Source of the DNA: Agrobacterium tumefaciens
GTDB lineage: Bacteria > Pseudomonadota > Alphaproteobacteria > Rhizobiales > Rhizobiaceae
Reading direction: 5' to 3'
Assembly (NCBI RefSeq): GCF_013337285.1
Contig: NZ_SUPW01000003.1
Location: 534,016 to 598,015 of the forward strand
Length of the DNA stretch: 64,000 bases
Shown: piece after piece, positions 27,588 to 37,215 of the stretch
Numbering within the stretch: position 1 is the stretch's first letter
Layout: each line of letters begins with the position of its first letter
Made by a program: the position numbers and the translations under genes
Notes under the pieces: model-generated
Database searches by the model: none
Seen by the model: only the letters and a program-made list of their open reading frames with translations
What the model was told of the DNA's origin: nothing

Positions 27588-27784
27588 TCGCATCTTCCCC
27601 TTATTGGGCCACCTGCGCGGTGACGTTTTCGCTTGCGAAAAATCCTGAAAATAAAAAAACGCCGCTCGGTATTCGCGCCTTCGGAACGGGAGGTGTTCCG
27701 GGCAGCAAAACCTTGCGACGTCTATGTCTTCGAAAGCGCCTATGCCGCGCCCTGCTTGCACCGATCGCCGTTGACCGGTGCAAA
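27588..27784 (-). promoter_or_regulatory. nrtA leader RNA: NasT/ANTAR-type antitermination element
   Basis: The roughly 195-base leader of the nitrate operon. At its extreme 5' end (27758-27781) a perfect 9-bp stem closes a six-base loop, AACGGC, with A at position 1 and G at position 4, the hexaloop signature recognised by ANTAR proteins. Further on, GCTGCCCGG (27698-27706) can pair with CCGAGCGGC (27661-27669) just before seven T (27653-27659): an intrinsic terminator ahead of nrtA, with an inner CGGAAC/GTTCCG hairpin. A second hexaloop is less clear; candidates are a GCGC stem with a seven-base loop and ATAGAC on a 3-bp stem. Nitrate-released NasT should block termination. Confidence 0.8.
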
Positions 27785-27792
27785 CAAGGAGA

Positions 27793-27808
27793 AGCAAGCA
27801 GCGTGCCA
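27793..27808 (-). promoter_or_regulatory. Sigma-54 promoter of the nitrate operon
   Basis: On the minus strand, TGGCACGCTGCTTGCT matches the RpoN consensus TGGCACG-N4-TTGCW exactly. Transcription should begin near 27782, placing the ANTAR hairpin at the RNA 5' end. It implies NtrC-type activation under nitrogen limitation; upstream sequence to 27963 is very AT-rich, and I could not pick out an NtrC site. Confidence 0.9.
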
Positions 27809-27963
27809 GTTCATGAAATTAGAATTATAACATTGAAAACAAACAATAATTTTAAGAGTAGAATTCGTGATTAAATTTTAATCATCGATTATTTTGTCTT
27901 TAGTTTGTGCAAAGAAAAAAATTTCGCGCTTGAAATTTGCGCAGCCTGCAGGCCAGGCGTCGG

Positions 27964-29250
27964 TCACGCCTCTCCGGAGGACGGGGAAAACGGCGCGGAT
28001 GTCCGCACGGTAAAGCCACTCACATAACCCTCAATGTCAGCTGGATCGAACACGAAACCATCCACGAAACGGTCGCCCTCTTCCCGCCCTTCGATACGGA
28101 TGTCGGCATCATCAGGTGCATTGGTCTCTCCCAGCGCCGCCCGATAAATATCCGGCCGATAGGCGGAAAGGGCCGCATCCATGTCCGCCTGCGAAAACTC
28201 TGCCTGCCCCCAGCGGATCATCTGGCTGTAAATCCACAATGCCTGGCTCTGGCGCGGATAATTGGCATGGCCGCCGTGGAAGATGAAATAGTTGTCAATC
28301 ACCCGGCGGTTGCCCTGGCTGTCGATGCTGAATTCGCCTGATAGCACCCGGCGGATGATGCCTTCAGGTGCGCCAATGTAGCGGGAGTCAGCAAGCGCCC
28401 TGCTCAGCTCGTCGTGATTTTCCGCAAGATCGCACCAGCGCGCGGCGGCATCGAGCGCCGTCAGCAACCGGCCGACAGTTTCCTGCTGGCTTTCCGCCCA
28501 TTCGGGCCGCATACCGATCACCTTTTCCGGTGCCGACGGCCACAAATCCTGCTTGGCGGCGACGATCCTGCCAACACCACGCTCGGCGGCGACAATGTTC
28601 CACGGCGCACCAACACAGAAACCGTCGATGGCGCCGGCCGAGAGCGCATCCGACGTCAAAGGCGGCGGCACCACCACCAGTTTGACGTCGTGATCGGGAT
28701 GGATACCGCCGGCCGCGAGCCAATAGCGAAATTCGTAATTATGCGACGAAAACGGATAGGTCATGCCAAGCGTCGGCGGCGCTTCGCCGCGCGCCCGCAT
28801 ATCATCGAGCACCCGTTTCAAGGCCTTGGCGTTTTCGAGTGCGCCCGCCGTTTCAGACAGCCCCGTCAATGTCTTCATCCGTGCAAACAGGCGGGTCGAG
28901 AGCGTGATCGCATTGCCGCCGCGCCCGAGCGAAAAGGGCGTGATCGTCGGTGAAGGGTTGGAGCCGAGCCCGAGCATCGAGGCGACGGGCATGGGCGAAA
29001 GCATATGGGCGATGTCGAATTGCCGGAACGCCAGCCGGTCACGCACATTCGCCCAGGACACATCCTTGACGAGATCGAGTGACAGGCCTTCACGCTCGGC
29101 AAAACCGAATTCGGCCGCCGCAATCAGAACGGAGGCGTCGACAAGCGGGATAAAACCGGCACGCAGGACTTTCTGACGGTCACTGCCAACAATGGCTGGC
29201 ACACCAGTCGCTACGCTATCTGATCCCGCCGTTTTTCCCGGTGCCGCCAT
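27964..29250 (-). CDS. nasS: Nitrate sensor NasS
   Basis: A 428-residue NrtA/CmpA-family protein without any signal peptide, so cytoplasmic. It retains the ligand-binding segments of NrtA (AGFIPLVDASVLIAAAEFGF, WLAAGGIHPD, GAPWNIVAAERGVG). NasS proteins bind nitrate or nitrite and otherwise hold the antiterminator NasT inactive. It directly follows nasT in the same operon and lies upstream of the nitrate operon it should control. The ATG with TGGAG at eight bases was preferred to an upstream GTG that adds three residues. The AT-rich nrtA control region follows. Confidence 0.9.
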   Translation of the reverse strand: MAAPGKTAGSDSVATGVPAIVGSDRQKVLRAGFIPLVDASVLIAAAEFGFAEREGLSLDLVKDVSWANVRDRLAFRQFDIAHMLSPMPVASMLGLGSNPSPTITPFSLGRGGNAITLSTRLFARMKTLTGLSETAGALENAKALKRVLDDMRARGEAPPTLGMTYPFSSHNYEFRYWLAAGGIHPDHDVKLVVVPPPLTSDALSAGAIDGFCVGAPWNIVAAERGVGRIVAAKQDLWPSAPEKVIGMRPEWAESQQETVGRLLTALDAAARWCDLAENHDELSRALADSRYIGAPEGIIRRVLSGEFSIDSQGNRRVIDNYFIFHGGHANYPRQSQALWIYSQMIRWGQAEFSQADMDAALSAYRPDIYRAALGETNAPDDADIRIEGREEGDRFVDGFVFDPADIEGYVSGFTVRTSAPFSPSSGEA

Positions 29251-29283
29251 ATCATACACTCCACACTGTCCGACTGGCCTTTG

Positions 29284-29871
29284 TCACATCAACAAACCGG
29301 CCGCGGTGACCACGCTTTGCGCGATCTCGGAAATTTTCTTTTTCTCGTTCATCGCCGTTTGCCGCAAAAGCGCAAAGGCCTCCTCTTCGGAAAGACCACG
29401 CATCTTCATCAAGATGCCCTTGGCGCGCTCGATGACCTTGCGCTCCTCCAGCGCCGATTTTGCTTCGGCAAGTTCCCGTTGCAGGCGGCTGAAAGCGTTG
29501 AAGCGGCTGACCGCCATATCGAGAATGGGTTTGACCCGCTCCTTCTTCAGCCCATCGACGACATAGGCCGAAACCCCCGCCTCGACGGCCGCCTCGATGG
29601 AGGCCGTGTCGGAGCGATCGACGAACATGGCAATCGGCCGGCCGACCGTGCGGGTAAGCTGGAACAGATGCTCCATCATGTCACGGTTGGGATTTTCAAG
29701 ATCGATGAAGATGACATCGGGCTGCAGCGTCTCGATAGTACGCGCCACCCCGATCACTTCATGGATGACCGTGACGCGATGATAGCCGGCCTCGCGCAGC
29801 CCCTCCTCAATGATGGAGGCGCGGATCGCGTTTTCGTCTATGACAAGAATGGTGAGGTCGCGAAGCGTCAT
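29284..29871 (-). CDS. nasT: ANTAR antiterminator NasT
   Basis: A 195-residue response-regulator-like protein. An N-terminal receiver-like domain (about residues 1-120; VIDENAIRASIIEEGLREAGY) is followed by a C-terminal ANTAR RNA-binding domain (about 130-190; ERAKGILMKMRGLSEEEAFALLRQTAM). NasT binds paired hexaloop hairpins in leader RNA and prevents terminator formation; NasS sequesters it without nitrate. The target is very likely the leader at 27588-27784. In the receiver, VIFIDLENPNRD still has an Asp at the phosphosite position. The chosen start (MTLRDLTILVIDEN) removes twelve unsupported residues. Confidence 0.9.
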   Translation of the reverse strand: MTLRDLTILVIDENAIRASIIEEGLREAGYHRVTVIHEVIGVARTIETLQPDVIFIDLENPNRDMMEHLFQLTRTVGRPIAMFVDRSDTASIEAAVEAGVSAYVVDGLKKERVKPILDMAVSRFNAFSRLQRELAEAKSALEERKVIERAKGILMKMRGLSEEEAFALLRQTAMNEKKKISEIAQSVVTAAGLLM

Positions 29872-29971
29872 GTCAGCATTGATGACGCAGCGCAGCAAAC
29901 TTGGCAATCGGCTGCGGATGCAAAAATGGATGGAGCGCCAAGGGACTTTCTCTCCCCTGCCGCCTGCCCTA

Positions 29972-30637
29972 TCAGGATGCGTGTTCGACGGCGCGTTCGA
30001 GCGCCTTCAAAACCGTACGCTCGGAGAGATTGAGATAGATTTCCATCTCATTGCCGGCATCGGCCGCTTTGCCCTCTTCCATCAGCGACAGGATCTTGCT
30101 GTTCATGTCCACGAAGGGCGAATGAAGCTGTTCGGGATCTTTCAACAAGCCGAAACAAAGCCTGAGTTCAGCGGCGATACGCTCGTAAAAATCGCTGAGG
30201 CGGGCGCTGTCGAGAAGATCGACCACGGCGGCGTGAAACTTCATGTTGGCGCTGCCCACGCCCAGCCAGTCAGCCGTTTCACGCTTCACCTTGGCATCCT
30301 CGACCGCTGCACGCATGATGCGAATGGCCGGATGTTTATGCCAGGCCTGACGCAACGCGCCGCATTCCACCATGCGCCGTACCCGGTAAATGTCGATCAC
30401 CGAAGCCATGGTCGGAACGGCGACGAACACACCGCGATTGGCCTCGTGGCGCAACAGCCCATCCTTCGTCAGAAGCCGAAAGGCTTCACGCAATGAATTG
30501 CGCGACACGTCGAAACGCTCACTGAAGGCTGCCTCTGAAAGGCGCTGTCCCGGCATCAGCTCGCCGGAGATCAGCAGGGTACGGATACCCTTGGCCAATC
30601 GATCCGCAAGCGGCAGAGCCTCTATCGTTTCCGTCAT
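29972..30637 (-). CDS. GntR-family (FadR-type) regulator
   Basis: A 221-residue regulator. The N-terminal winged helix covers about residues 8-72 (LADRLAKGIRTLLISGELMPGQRLSEAAFSERF...). An all-helical FCD-type effector domain follows, with scattered His/Asp residues that in this class bind a metal and carboxylate ligand. It is divergent from the transporter and pxp genes 265 bases away, so it probably regulates them, as KipR-like or GntR repressors do in comparable 5-oxoproline clusters. The effector may be the substrate of that pathway. The gene end is near the nasT start, but the genes are not clearly an operon. Confidence 0.85.
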   Translation of the reverse strand: MTETIEALPLADRLAKGIRTLLISGELMPGQRLSEAAFSERFDVSRNSLREAFRLLTKDGLLRHEANRGVFVAVPTMASVIDIYRVRRMVECGALRQAWHKHPAIRIMRAAVEDAKVKRETADWLGVGSANMKFHAAVVDLLDSARLSDFYERIAAELRLCFGLLKDPEQLHSPFVDMNSKILSLMEEGKAADAGNEMEIYLNLSERTVLKALERAVEHAS

Positions 30638-30902
30638 GTCGCCCCTTTCTTAAGAGCAATGCAGCATCGGGAATTCCGTGACAGGCATGTTCGGACACGG
30701 CATGATTGCCCATAGCACAAAGCATTAGCAAAGCACGAAAAAAACGTGATTAAATCATGGCCATAACGTCCAACAAATAGACAAAATGAAAGAACGATAA
30801 CTTTATATTGTTCAACAAAGTTGACAATTTCACAGAACCGGACAAGATCAACCGCATAAAGCATCCGCGAGGGGCGGATTGCGACAGGAGCGGAGAAAAT
30901 CC
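30638..30902. promoter_or_regulatory. Divergent control region, GntR gene and pxp operon
   Basis: An AT-rich 265-base region. Near 30812-30834 TTGTTCAAC and AGTTGACAA are close to an inverted repeat around a two-base centre, and TTGACA inside it could be a -35 for the rightward operon. It is the best candidate for the GntR operator, but the symmetry is imperfect. Nothing else is recognisable. Confidence 0.4.
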
Positions 30903-32144
30903 ATGGAGCAGAAAAAGCTCACCCCGACTGCCGGCACAAAAATGTCCAAACGCGCGTCCCTGATGGGAGCGATCTTCCTGATGGCGACATCGGCCATTGG
31001 TCCCGGTTTCATCACGCAGACGGCGACCTTCACCAACCAGCTCGGCGCCGCCTTTGCCTTCGGCATTCTTGCCTCCATCCTCATCGACTTTGTCGTCCAG
31101 CTCAACATCTGGCGCATCGTGACGCTGACGCGGATGCGCGCTTCCGACATCGCCAATGCGGCCATTCCGGGCGCCGGTTACCTGCTCGCCATTCTCGTCA
31201 TTATCGGCGGCCTGTTCTTCAACATCGGCAATATCGGCGGCACCGGCCTCGGTCTGAACGCCATTTTCGGACTGGACCCGAAAATCGGCGGTGCTATCAG
31301 CGCGATATTCTCCATCGCCATCTTCGTTTCCAAGCGCGCGGGTCTTGCCGTTGACCGGTTCATCATTTTCGCCGGTATCCTGATGATCGTGCTGACGCTG
31401 TATGTAGCGTTCGTTTCCGCGCCACCCGTCGGCGACGCCTTCCGCCAGACCTTCCTGCCGGATACCATCAACTTCGCGACCATCACCACCATCGTCGGCG
31501 GCACCGTCGGCGGCTACATCACTTATTCCGGCGCACACCGCCTGCTGGACCGGGGCATGGTCGGCATTGAAAACCTGCCCGCCGTCAACCGCGCCGCGCT
31601 GACCGGCATCGCCGTCACCGGCATCATGCGTTACGTGCTGTTTCTCGCCATTCTCGGCGTCGTCGCCAGCGGCGTCATCATCGATACCTCGGGCCAGGCC
31701 GCCAACCCCGCCGCGCAGGCCTTCCGCTCCGCCGCGGGCGATCTCGGCTTCCGGCTCTTCGGCATCATCTTCTGGGCAGCGGCCATCACCAGCGTCATCG
31801 GCGCAGCCTATACATCCGTCTCGTTCCTGCCCGTCTTCAAGCAGGATATGAGCGAGCGCGCCCGCAATATGGCGACGGTCGTTTTCATCGCCGTCTCGCT
31901 CGTCTGCTACCTGTTGATCACCACGCCACCCGCGGCCATGCTGGTCTTCGTCGGCGGCCTGAACGGTCTCATCCTGCCCATAGGCCTCAGCATTTTCCTG
32001 TTTGCCGCATGGAAGCGCGAAGACCTGATGGGCGGCCATCGCTACTCGCGCATTCTGCTCGGGCTCGGCGTGCTGACTTGCGCACTGACATGGTACATGG
32101 GCTACAAGTCCGCCGGCACCATCTTCGGCCTGCTCGGCCTGTAA
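30903..32144 (+). CDS. Nramp-related transporter lacking the metal motif
   Basis: A 413-residue inner-membrane protein with about eleven hydrophobic segments, homologous to the Nramp/MntH family and to YcsG of the Bacillus kip cluster. Canonical Nramp proteins bind metal with DPGN in helix 1; here that place reads [14 protein letters not shown], lacking Asp and Asn, so ordinary manganese/iron transport is doubtful. Helix 6 reads [12 protein letters not shown] rather than the usual AxxMPH. The start ([11 protein letters not shown]) has GGAG at seven bases. It is the first gene of the pxp operon, so uptake of 5-oxoproline or another organic substrate is a reasonable inference. Confidence 0.8.
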   Translation: MEQKKLTPTAGTKMSKRASLMGAIFLMATSAIGPGFITQTATFTNQLGAAFAFGILASILIDFVVQLNIWRIVTLTRMRASDIANAAIPGAGYLLAILVIIGGLFFNIGNIGGTGLGLNAIFGLDPKIGGAISAIFSIAIFVSKRAGLAVDRFIIFAGILMIVLTLYVAFVSAPPVGDAFRQTFLPDTINFATITTIVGGTVGGYITYSGAHRLLDRGMVGIENLPAVNRAALTGIAVTGIMRYVLFLAILGVVASGVIIDTSGQAANPAAQAFRSAAGDLGFRLFGIIFWAAAITSVIGAAYTSVSFLPVFKQDMSERARNMATVVFIAVSLVCYLLITTPPAAMLVFVGGLNGLILPIGLSIFLFAAWKREDLMGGHRYSRILLGLGVLTCALTWYMGYKSAGTIFGLLGL

Positions 32145-32163
32145 ACACCAAAGGGAGGCAAAC

Positions 32164-32931
32164 ATGGCCGCTATCGATCTCAACAGCGATCTTGGCGAAA
32201 GTTACGGTGCGTGGAGCATGGGAGACGATGAGGCGATGCTCGCCATCGTGTCCAGCGCCAACATTGCCTGCGGATTTCACGCAGGCGACCCTGCCGGCAT
32301 CTACCGCACCGTCAAAGCCGCTGCCGAAAAAGGCGTGGTCGTCGGCGCCCATGTCTCCTATCCGGACCGCGTCGGCTTCGGCCGCCGCGATCTGGACGTG
32401 ACCTCGGAAGAACTGATTGCCGATGTCATCTACCAGATCGGCGCACTGAAGGGCGTCACCGCCGCCGCCGGAACCACGGTGCGCTACGTCAAGCCGCATG
32501 GGGCGCTTTACAATCGCATCGCCAATGATGCGAAGCAGGGGCAGGCGGTCATTGACGGTATCAAGGCTATCGATCCTTCGCTGGTGCTGATGGGCCTTGC
32601 CAATGCGCCTATCCTCGATCTTGCCCGCAAGGCTGGCCTTTCTGTTGTCGCAGAGGCCTTCGCGGATCGTGCTTATACACCTCAGGGTCAGCTCGTTTCG
32701 CGCCGGGAAGCCGGTGCCGTTCTGCATGACGCGGCAAAAATCGCCGATCGTATGGTGCAGCTTGCCCGCGAGGGAACGCTGGAAGCAATCGACGGCAGCA
32801 TCATAAAAATCGAAGCGCAATCCATCTGCGTGCATGGCGACAGCCCCGGCGCGGTCGCCATCGCCCAGGAAATCCGCCGCCGTTTCGAAGCGGAAGGCAT
32901 AACAATCCGCTCCTTCGCATCCGATCGCTGA
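32164..32931 (+). CDS. pxpA: 5-oxoprolinase subunit A (LamB/YcsF family)
   Basis: A 255-residue LamB/YcsF-family protein with hallmark motifs [39 protein letters not shown] and VKPHGALYN. PxpA, with PxpB and PxpC, hydrolyses 5-oxo-L-proline (pyroglutamate) to glutamate at the cost of ATP. It is cytoplasmic. A strong GGGAGG ribosome site lies at normal distance, and the operon genes follow within 12-20 bases of each other. The family assignment is firm; the actual substrate in this operon, which also carries biotin enzymes, is less certain. Confidence 0.9.
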   Translation: MAAIDLNSDLGESYGAWSMGDDEAMLAIVSSANIACGFHAGDPAGIYRTVKAAAEKGVVVGAHVSYPDRVGFGRRDLDVTSEELIADVIYQIGALKGVTAAAGTTVRYVKPHGALYNRIANDAKQGQAVIDGIKAIDPSLVLMGLANAPILDLARKAGLSVVAEAFADRAYTPQGQLVSRREAGAVLHDAAKIADRMVQLAREGTLEAIDGSIIKIEAQSICVHGDSPGAVAIAQEIRRRFEAEGITIRSFASDR

Positions 32932-32943
32932 AAGGAGCGGCCA

Positions 32944-33753
32944 ATGACAATACCTACATCCTATCTCAACCACACCGATGCGGAAGCGGCGCGAAAGGCT
33001 CGCGGCACATATCGCGACGGCCTCATCGCCCCCACCTCCGGCATCGCTCCCGGTTTCACACAGGCGAACATGATCGTGCTGCCACGCGACTGGGCCTTCG
33101 ATTTCCTGCTTTATGCGCAGCGCAATCCAAAACCCTGCCCGGTGCTTGATGTCTCCGATCCCGGTTCACCCACCACGCTTCTGGCACCCGGTGCCGATCT
33201 CAGGACTGATCTGCCACTCTACCGTATCTGGCGGGACGGCAAGCTTGCCGAGGAAACGGCTGACGCCACCGCCGCCTGGGCGGAACGCGACGATCTCGTC
33301 GCCTTCCTGATCGGCTGCAGCTTTACCTTCGAAACGCCGATGGTCGAAGCCGGCATCGAAATCCGCCACATGACCGACAAGAGCAACGTGCCGATGTATC
33401 TCACCAACCGCCCCTGCCGTCCGGCTGGGCGGCTGAAGGGCAACATGGTCGTTTCCATGCGACCGATCCCGGCATCGCGCGTCGCCGATGCGGCCACCAT
33501 TTCCGGACGTTTTCCGGCGGTACATGGCGCACCCGTGCATGTCGGCGCGCCGGAAGAAATTGGCATCACTGACCTCGCAAAGCCTGATTTCGGCGATGCG
33601 GTTCGGATCGAACCGGGCGAAGTTCCGGTATTCTGGGCCTGCGGCGTAACTCCTCAGGCCGCCGTGATGGCGTCCGGTGTGCCGTTTGCGATCACCCACG
33701 CGCCTGGACACATGTTCATCACCGATATTCCCGATTCAGCCTATCACGCGTGA
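32944..33753 (+). CDS. DUF1445 / UPF0317 putative hydro-lyase
   Basis: A 269-residue protein of the DUF1445 family (YcsI-like). Visible family traits are [25 protein letters not shown] near the N-terminus, the central [20 protein letters not shown] and the C-terminal [17 protein letters not shown]. It is annotated by tradition as a putative hydro-lyase. A relative forms part of mammalian D-glutamate cyclase, which interconverts D-glutamate and 5-oxo-D-proline, and that fits its place between pxpA and pxpBC. A cyclase or racemising role is inference. A good GGAG site precedes the ATG. Confidence 0.8.
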   Translation: MTIPTSYLNHTDAEAARKARGTYRDGLIAPTSGIAPGFTQANMIVLPRDWAFDFLLYAQRNPKPCPVLDVSDPGSPTTLLAPGADLRTDLPLYRIWRDGKLAEETADATAAWAERDDLVAFLIGCSFTFETPMVEAGIEIRHMTDKSNVPMYLTNRPCRPAGRLKGNMVVSMRPIPASRVADAATISGRFPAVHGAPVHVGAPEEIGITDLAKPDFGDAVRIEPGEVPVFWACGVTPQAAVMASGVPFAITHAPGHMFITDIPDSAYHA

Positions 33754-33760
33754 GGACATG

Positions 33761-35356
33761 ATGCGTTTTCTCCCTGTCAGCCTCACCACCATTCTTGTCG
33801 AACTTGCCGATCTCGATGAAACGCTGGCGCTGTTCGCCTCGCTTCAAAACGATCCGGTGGAAGGCATTGAAGAGACGGTGCCGGCTGCCCGTACCCTGAT
33901 GATCCGTTTCCGCCCTGAGAAGATCGATGCCGAAGCGCTGGCCGCGCGGCTGGCAAGTCGCGATCTCTCGGCAAAAATCGCGCCTTCGGACGATCTCGTG
34001 GAAATCCCCGTCCATTATAATGGCGAGGATCTCGCAGACGTTGCCGAACTGACCGGCATGAGCGTCGAAGAGGTCATCCGCCGCCACACCGAAAGCGAAT
34101 TCACCGTGGCCTTTTGCGGGTTTGCGCCCGGTTTCGGTTATCTGGTCGGCGGCGATCCGGCCCTGCATGTGCCGCGCCGGCAAAGCCCGCGTACCCGTAT
34201 TCCGGCCGGCTCGGTGGCGCTGGCCGGCGCATTCAGCGGCGTCTATCCGCAAAACAGCCCCGGCGGCTGGCAGATCATCGGCACCACGCCGGTGAAGATG
34301 TGGGATATCGACCGCGATCCCGGCGCGCTTTTCCAGCCCGGTTATCGCGTGCGTTTCGTCGACATGGACAAGGCCGGCAAAGCGGTCGATGTCCATTCCA
34401 TGGCATCGCGCAGCTCCAAAAAAGAACCAACAAAAGACGGCCCGCATTTCGAAGTACTCGCCGCACCCATGCCCGCCATCTTTCAGGATCTTGGCCGCTT
34501 CGGCCAGACCGGGCAGGGCGTATCGGCCTCCGGCGCGCTGGATCGCGGCGCGTTCAATGCGGCGAACCGTATCGTCGGCAATCCCGCCAACACAGCCTGT
34601 CTCGAACTGACGCTCGGTGGCTTTTCCTTCAGGAGCACAAGCCGCACCGTTATCGGTACGGCTGGCGCACCCTGCCCGGTTACCATCAAGACGGCAGATC
34701 GCAGTTTCACGGCGCAGCCGCATGTCCCCATCTCTCTGGAGCCCGGCGATGTGGTGACATTCGGCCAGCCGCCAAAGGGAATGCGCTGTTATCTTTCCGT
34801 GCGCGGCGGTTTCGACGTTGCGCCGGTGCTCGGCAGCTATGCAACGGATACGCTCGCCGTGGTTGGACCGGAACCGGTAATCGCCGGCACAATCCTGCCG
34901 CTGAAGGGTGAAAAGACCGGCCTCTCCAGCGTTTCGACTGACGAGGTTCCGGCTTTCGATCCGCCGGCAACCGGCGATGTCGTGACGCTCGATGTCGTTC
35001 TTGGACCGCGCACCGACTGGTTCACACAGAAGGGTCTTGAGACCCTGACCAGCCAGCTCTGGCAGGTCACCCCGCAATCAAACCGGGTGGGCATCCGCCT
35101 TGCCGGCGAAGTGGCAGTGGAACGTAAGGACAGCGCCGAATTGCCGAGCGAGGGCACGGCGACCGGGGCGATCCAGATTCCGCACAGCGGCCAGCCGGTT
35201 CTCTTCCTTGCCGATCACCCGCTGACCGGCGGTTATCCCGTCGTCGGCGCGGTGGCGGAATATCATCTCGATCTTGCGGGGCAAATCCCCGTCAACGCCA
35301 AAATCAAGTTCCGCCCGATCGGCAACTTCGCCGAAATCGCGGCCAAAAACACATAA
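33761..35356 (+). CDS. pxpBC: Fused PxpB-PxpC (KipI-KipA) carboxyltransferase-like protein
   Basis: A 531-residue fusion. The N-terminal part (about 1-215) is the KipI/PxpB domain (AHS1, CT_C_D), with [16 protein letters not shown] and [19 protein letters not shown]. The C-terminal part (about 230-525) is the KipA/PxpC domain (AHS2, CT_A_B), with [20 protein letters not shown] and [10 protein letters not shown]. Separate in Bacillus and E. coli, the two are one polypeptide here. The same two domains form the carboxyltransferase half of urea carboxylase. GAGG precedes the second of two adjacent ATGs, which was chosen. Confidence 0.88.
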   Translation: MRFLPVSLTTILVELADLDETLALFASLQNDPVEGIEETVPAARTLMIRFRPEKIDAEALAARLASRDLSAKIAPSDDLVEIPVHYNGEDLADVAELTGMSVEEVIRRHTESEFTVAFCGFAPGFGYLVGGDPALHVPRRQSPRTRIPAGSVALAGAFSGVYPQNSPGGWQIIGTTPVKMWDIDRDPGALFQPGYRVRFVDMDKAGKAVDVHSMASRSSKKEPTKDGPHFEVLAAPMPAIFQDLGRFGQTGQGVSASGALDRGAFNAANRIVGNPANTACLELTLGGFSFRSTSRTVIGTAGAPCPVTIKTADRSFTAQPHVPISLEPGDVVTFGQPPKGMRCYLSVRGGFDVAPVLGSYATDTLAVVGPEPVIAGTILPLKGEKTGLSSVSTDEVPAFDPPATGDVVTLDVVLGPRTDWFTQKGLETLTSQLWQVTPQSNRVGIRLAGEVAVERKDSAELPSEGTATGAIQIPHSGQPVLFLADHPLTGGYPVVGAVAEYHLDLAGQIPVNAKIKFRPIGNFAEIAAKNT

Positions 35357-35373
35357 TTCCGAGGAGAAGAGCG

Positions 35374-37104
35374 ATGAAAAAAGTGCTGATTGCCAATCGC
35401 GGCGAGATCGCGGTCCGGATCATCCGCGCATGTCGCGATTACGGCCTGCAATCGGTCGCCGTTTATGCCGATCCCGATCAGGATGCGCTTTTCGTCCGGC
35501 TGGCGGATGAGGCCTATGCGCTGGAGGGCGTGCGCCCGGCCGAGACTTATCTCGATATCACCAAGCTGATCGCAATTGCCAAACGCGCCGGTGCTGATGC
35601 CGTTCATCCCGGCTACGGCTTCCTGTCCGAGCGCGCCGAATTTGCGCAGGCTGTTCTTGATGCCGGACTGATCTGGATCGGCCCCGACCCGAAGGTTATC
35701 AAGGCATTGGGCGACAAGGTCGAAGCACGGTGCATCGCTACCGGCGTCGGCGCACCGCTGGTTGCCGGCAGTGACGGCTCGGTCTCAACGGCTGCGGAAG
35801 TTACCGCCTTCGCTGAACAGCATGGCCTGCCCGTCGCCATCAAGGCGGCGCATGGCGGCGGCGGGCGCGGCATTAAAGTTGCGTGGAAGATGGAAGAGAT
35901 CACCGATCTCTACGAATCCGCCGTTCGCGAGGCAACGGCCGCTTTTGGTCGTGGTGAGTGTTTTCTCGAGCGCTTTCTCGACCGCCCACGCCATATCGAG
36001 GCACAGGTTATCGCTGACAAGCACGGCAATGTCCTGGTGCTTGGCACCCGCGACTGCTCACTGCAGCGACGGAACCAGAAACTGATCGAAGAGGCTCCGG
36101 CCCCCTTCCTGTCCGACGAGCAGCGGCAGAAAATCCATGACGCCGCCAAGGCAATCTGCGCTGCTGCTGGTTATTCCGGTGCCGGCACCGTCGAATTCCT
36201 GCTCGGCGTCGATGGCACGATTTCCTTCCTCGAGGTCAACACCCGCCTGCAGGTGGAACACCCCGTTACCGAAGAAACCACCGGCATCGATCTCGTTATC
36301 GAACAGTTCCGTATTGCCGAAGGCCATAAGCTCCGCGTACTTGAAACACCGGAACCGCGTGGCCATTCGATGGAATTCCGTATCAACGCCGAAGATCCCG
36401 GCCGCGGCTTTCTGCCGACGCCCGGCTCGATCTCCGTTTTCGATGCGCCCTCCGGCCCCGGCATTCGCATGGATAGCGGTGTCGTCAGCGGCTCCAGCGT
36501 GCCGGGAGTGTTTGACTCGCTGATGGCCAAGCTCATCGTCACTGGCGTCGACCGCGATCAGGTCCTGCGCCGTGCCCGCCGCGCGCTCAAGGAATTCCGC
36601 ATCGAGGGCATCGCCACGGTTCTGCCGTTCCATCGCGCCGCGATCGAGACGGATGACTTCATCGGCACGGATGGATTCAAGGTTCATACCCGCTGGATCG
36701 AGACAGATTTCGCTGCCATGCCGGATGCCATGGAACGCCCGGCACCGGCCGATGATCCGTCGATCACCCGCGCCTTTCTGGAAATCGACGGCAAGCGCGT
36801 CTCCGTCGGCCTGCCGAGCCTGCTGCTATCAGGGCTTGGTGCCGTCAGCGGCGGTAATACGGCTGCTCCCGGTGCTGCGACCAAGGAAAAGGAGGGCGAA
36901 ATCACTGCCCCGGTTTCCGGCACGCTGCAATCTTTCAAGGTGAAAGACGGTGATATGGTTTCCGAAGGCGATCTTCTGGCCGTTATGGAAGCCATGAAGA
37001 TGGAGACGCAAATTGTCGCCACCAAGGCCGGCAAAGTGCGCCTGATCGTCAAGGAAGGCGACTATCTGCAGGCGGGCGCAGCCCTCCTCGATGTAGCCGG
37101 CTAA
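35374..37104 (+). CDS. Biotin carboxylase fused to biotin carrier domain
   Basis: A 576-residue protein. The biotin carboxylase domain spans about residues 1-445: N-terminal [18 protein letters not shown]-grasp loop [14 protein letters not shown], catalytic segment [15 protein letters not shown]. After a linker, the C-terminal biotinyl carrier domain has the attachment motif EAMKMET with Lys542. Similar fusions serve acetyl-CoA or propionyl-CoA carboxylases, but no acyl-CoA carboxyltransferase gene is near. It follows pxpBC by 17 bases, so its likely partner is the KipI-KipA protein, giving a urea-carboxylase-like complex. The substrate is unknown. Confidence 0.88.
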   Translation: MKKVLIANRGEIAVRIIRACRDYGLQSVAVYADPDQDALFVRLADEAYALEGVRPAETYLDITKLIAIAKRAGADAVHPGYGFLSERAEFAQAVLDAGLIWIGPDPKVIKALGDKVEARCIATGVGAPLVAGSDGSVSTAAEVTAFAEQHGLPVAIKAAHGGGGRGIKVAWKMEEITDLYESAVREATAAFGRGECFLERFLDRPRHIEAQVIADKHGNVLVLGTRDCSLQRRNQKLIEEAPAPFLSDEQRQKIHDAAKAICAAAGYSGAGTVEFLLGVDGTISFLEVNTRLQVEHPVTEETTGIDLVIEQFRIAEGHKLRVLETPEPRGHSMEFRINAEDPGRGFLPTPGSISVFDAPSGPGIRMDSGVVSGSSVPGVFDSLMAKLIVTGVDRDQVLRRARRALKEFRIEGIATVLPFHRAAIETDDFIGTDGFKVHTRWIETDFAAMPDAMERPAPADDPSITRAFLEIDGKRVSVGLPSLLLSGLGAVSGGNTAAPGAATKEKEGEITAPVSGTLQSFKVKDGDMVSEGDLLAVMEAMKMETQIVATKAGKVRLIVKEGDYLQAGAALLDVAG

Positions 37105-37215
37105 TATACACCGGACCTGCCGGCCTCGCAATTGCAGATCGCGCATCTCCGGCGGCGGAACTCTTTCGCCACCGGGCCGTTTATGGCGCGACCTGCTAAC
37201 CATCGTGAGGGAAAT

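Noticed and set aside
27698..27781. Leader before nrtA as a metabolite riboswitch
   Set aside because: It has an ANTAR hexaloop, a terminator and NasS-NasT genes next to it, which explain it better than any riboswitch class I know.
30750..32183. 477-codon minus-strand frame rich in Asp, Glu and Gly
   Set aside because: Antisense to the Nramp-like transporter. The acidic, repeat-like look comes from complementing hydrophobic GC-rich codons.
33719..35077. 452-codon minus-strand frame
   Set aside because: Antisense to the fused PxpB-PxpC gene; no motif, no ribosome site.
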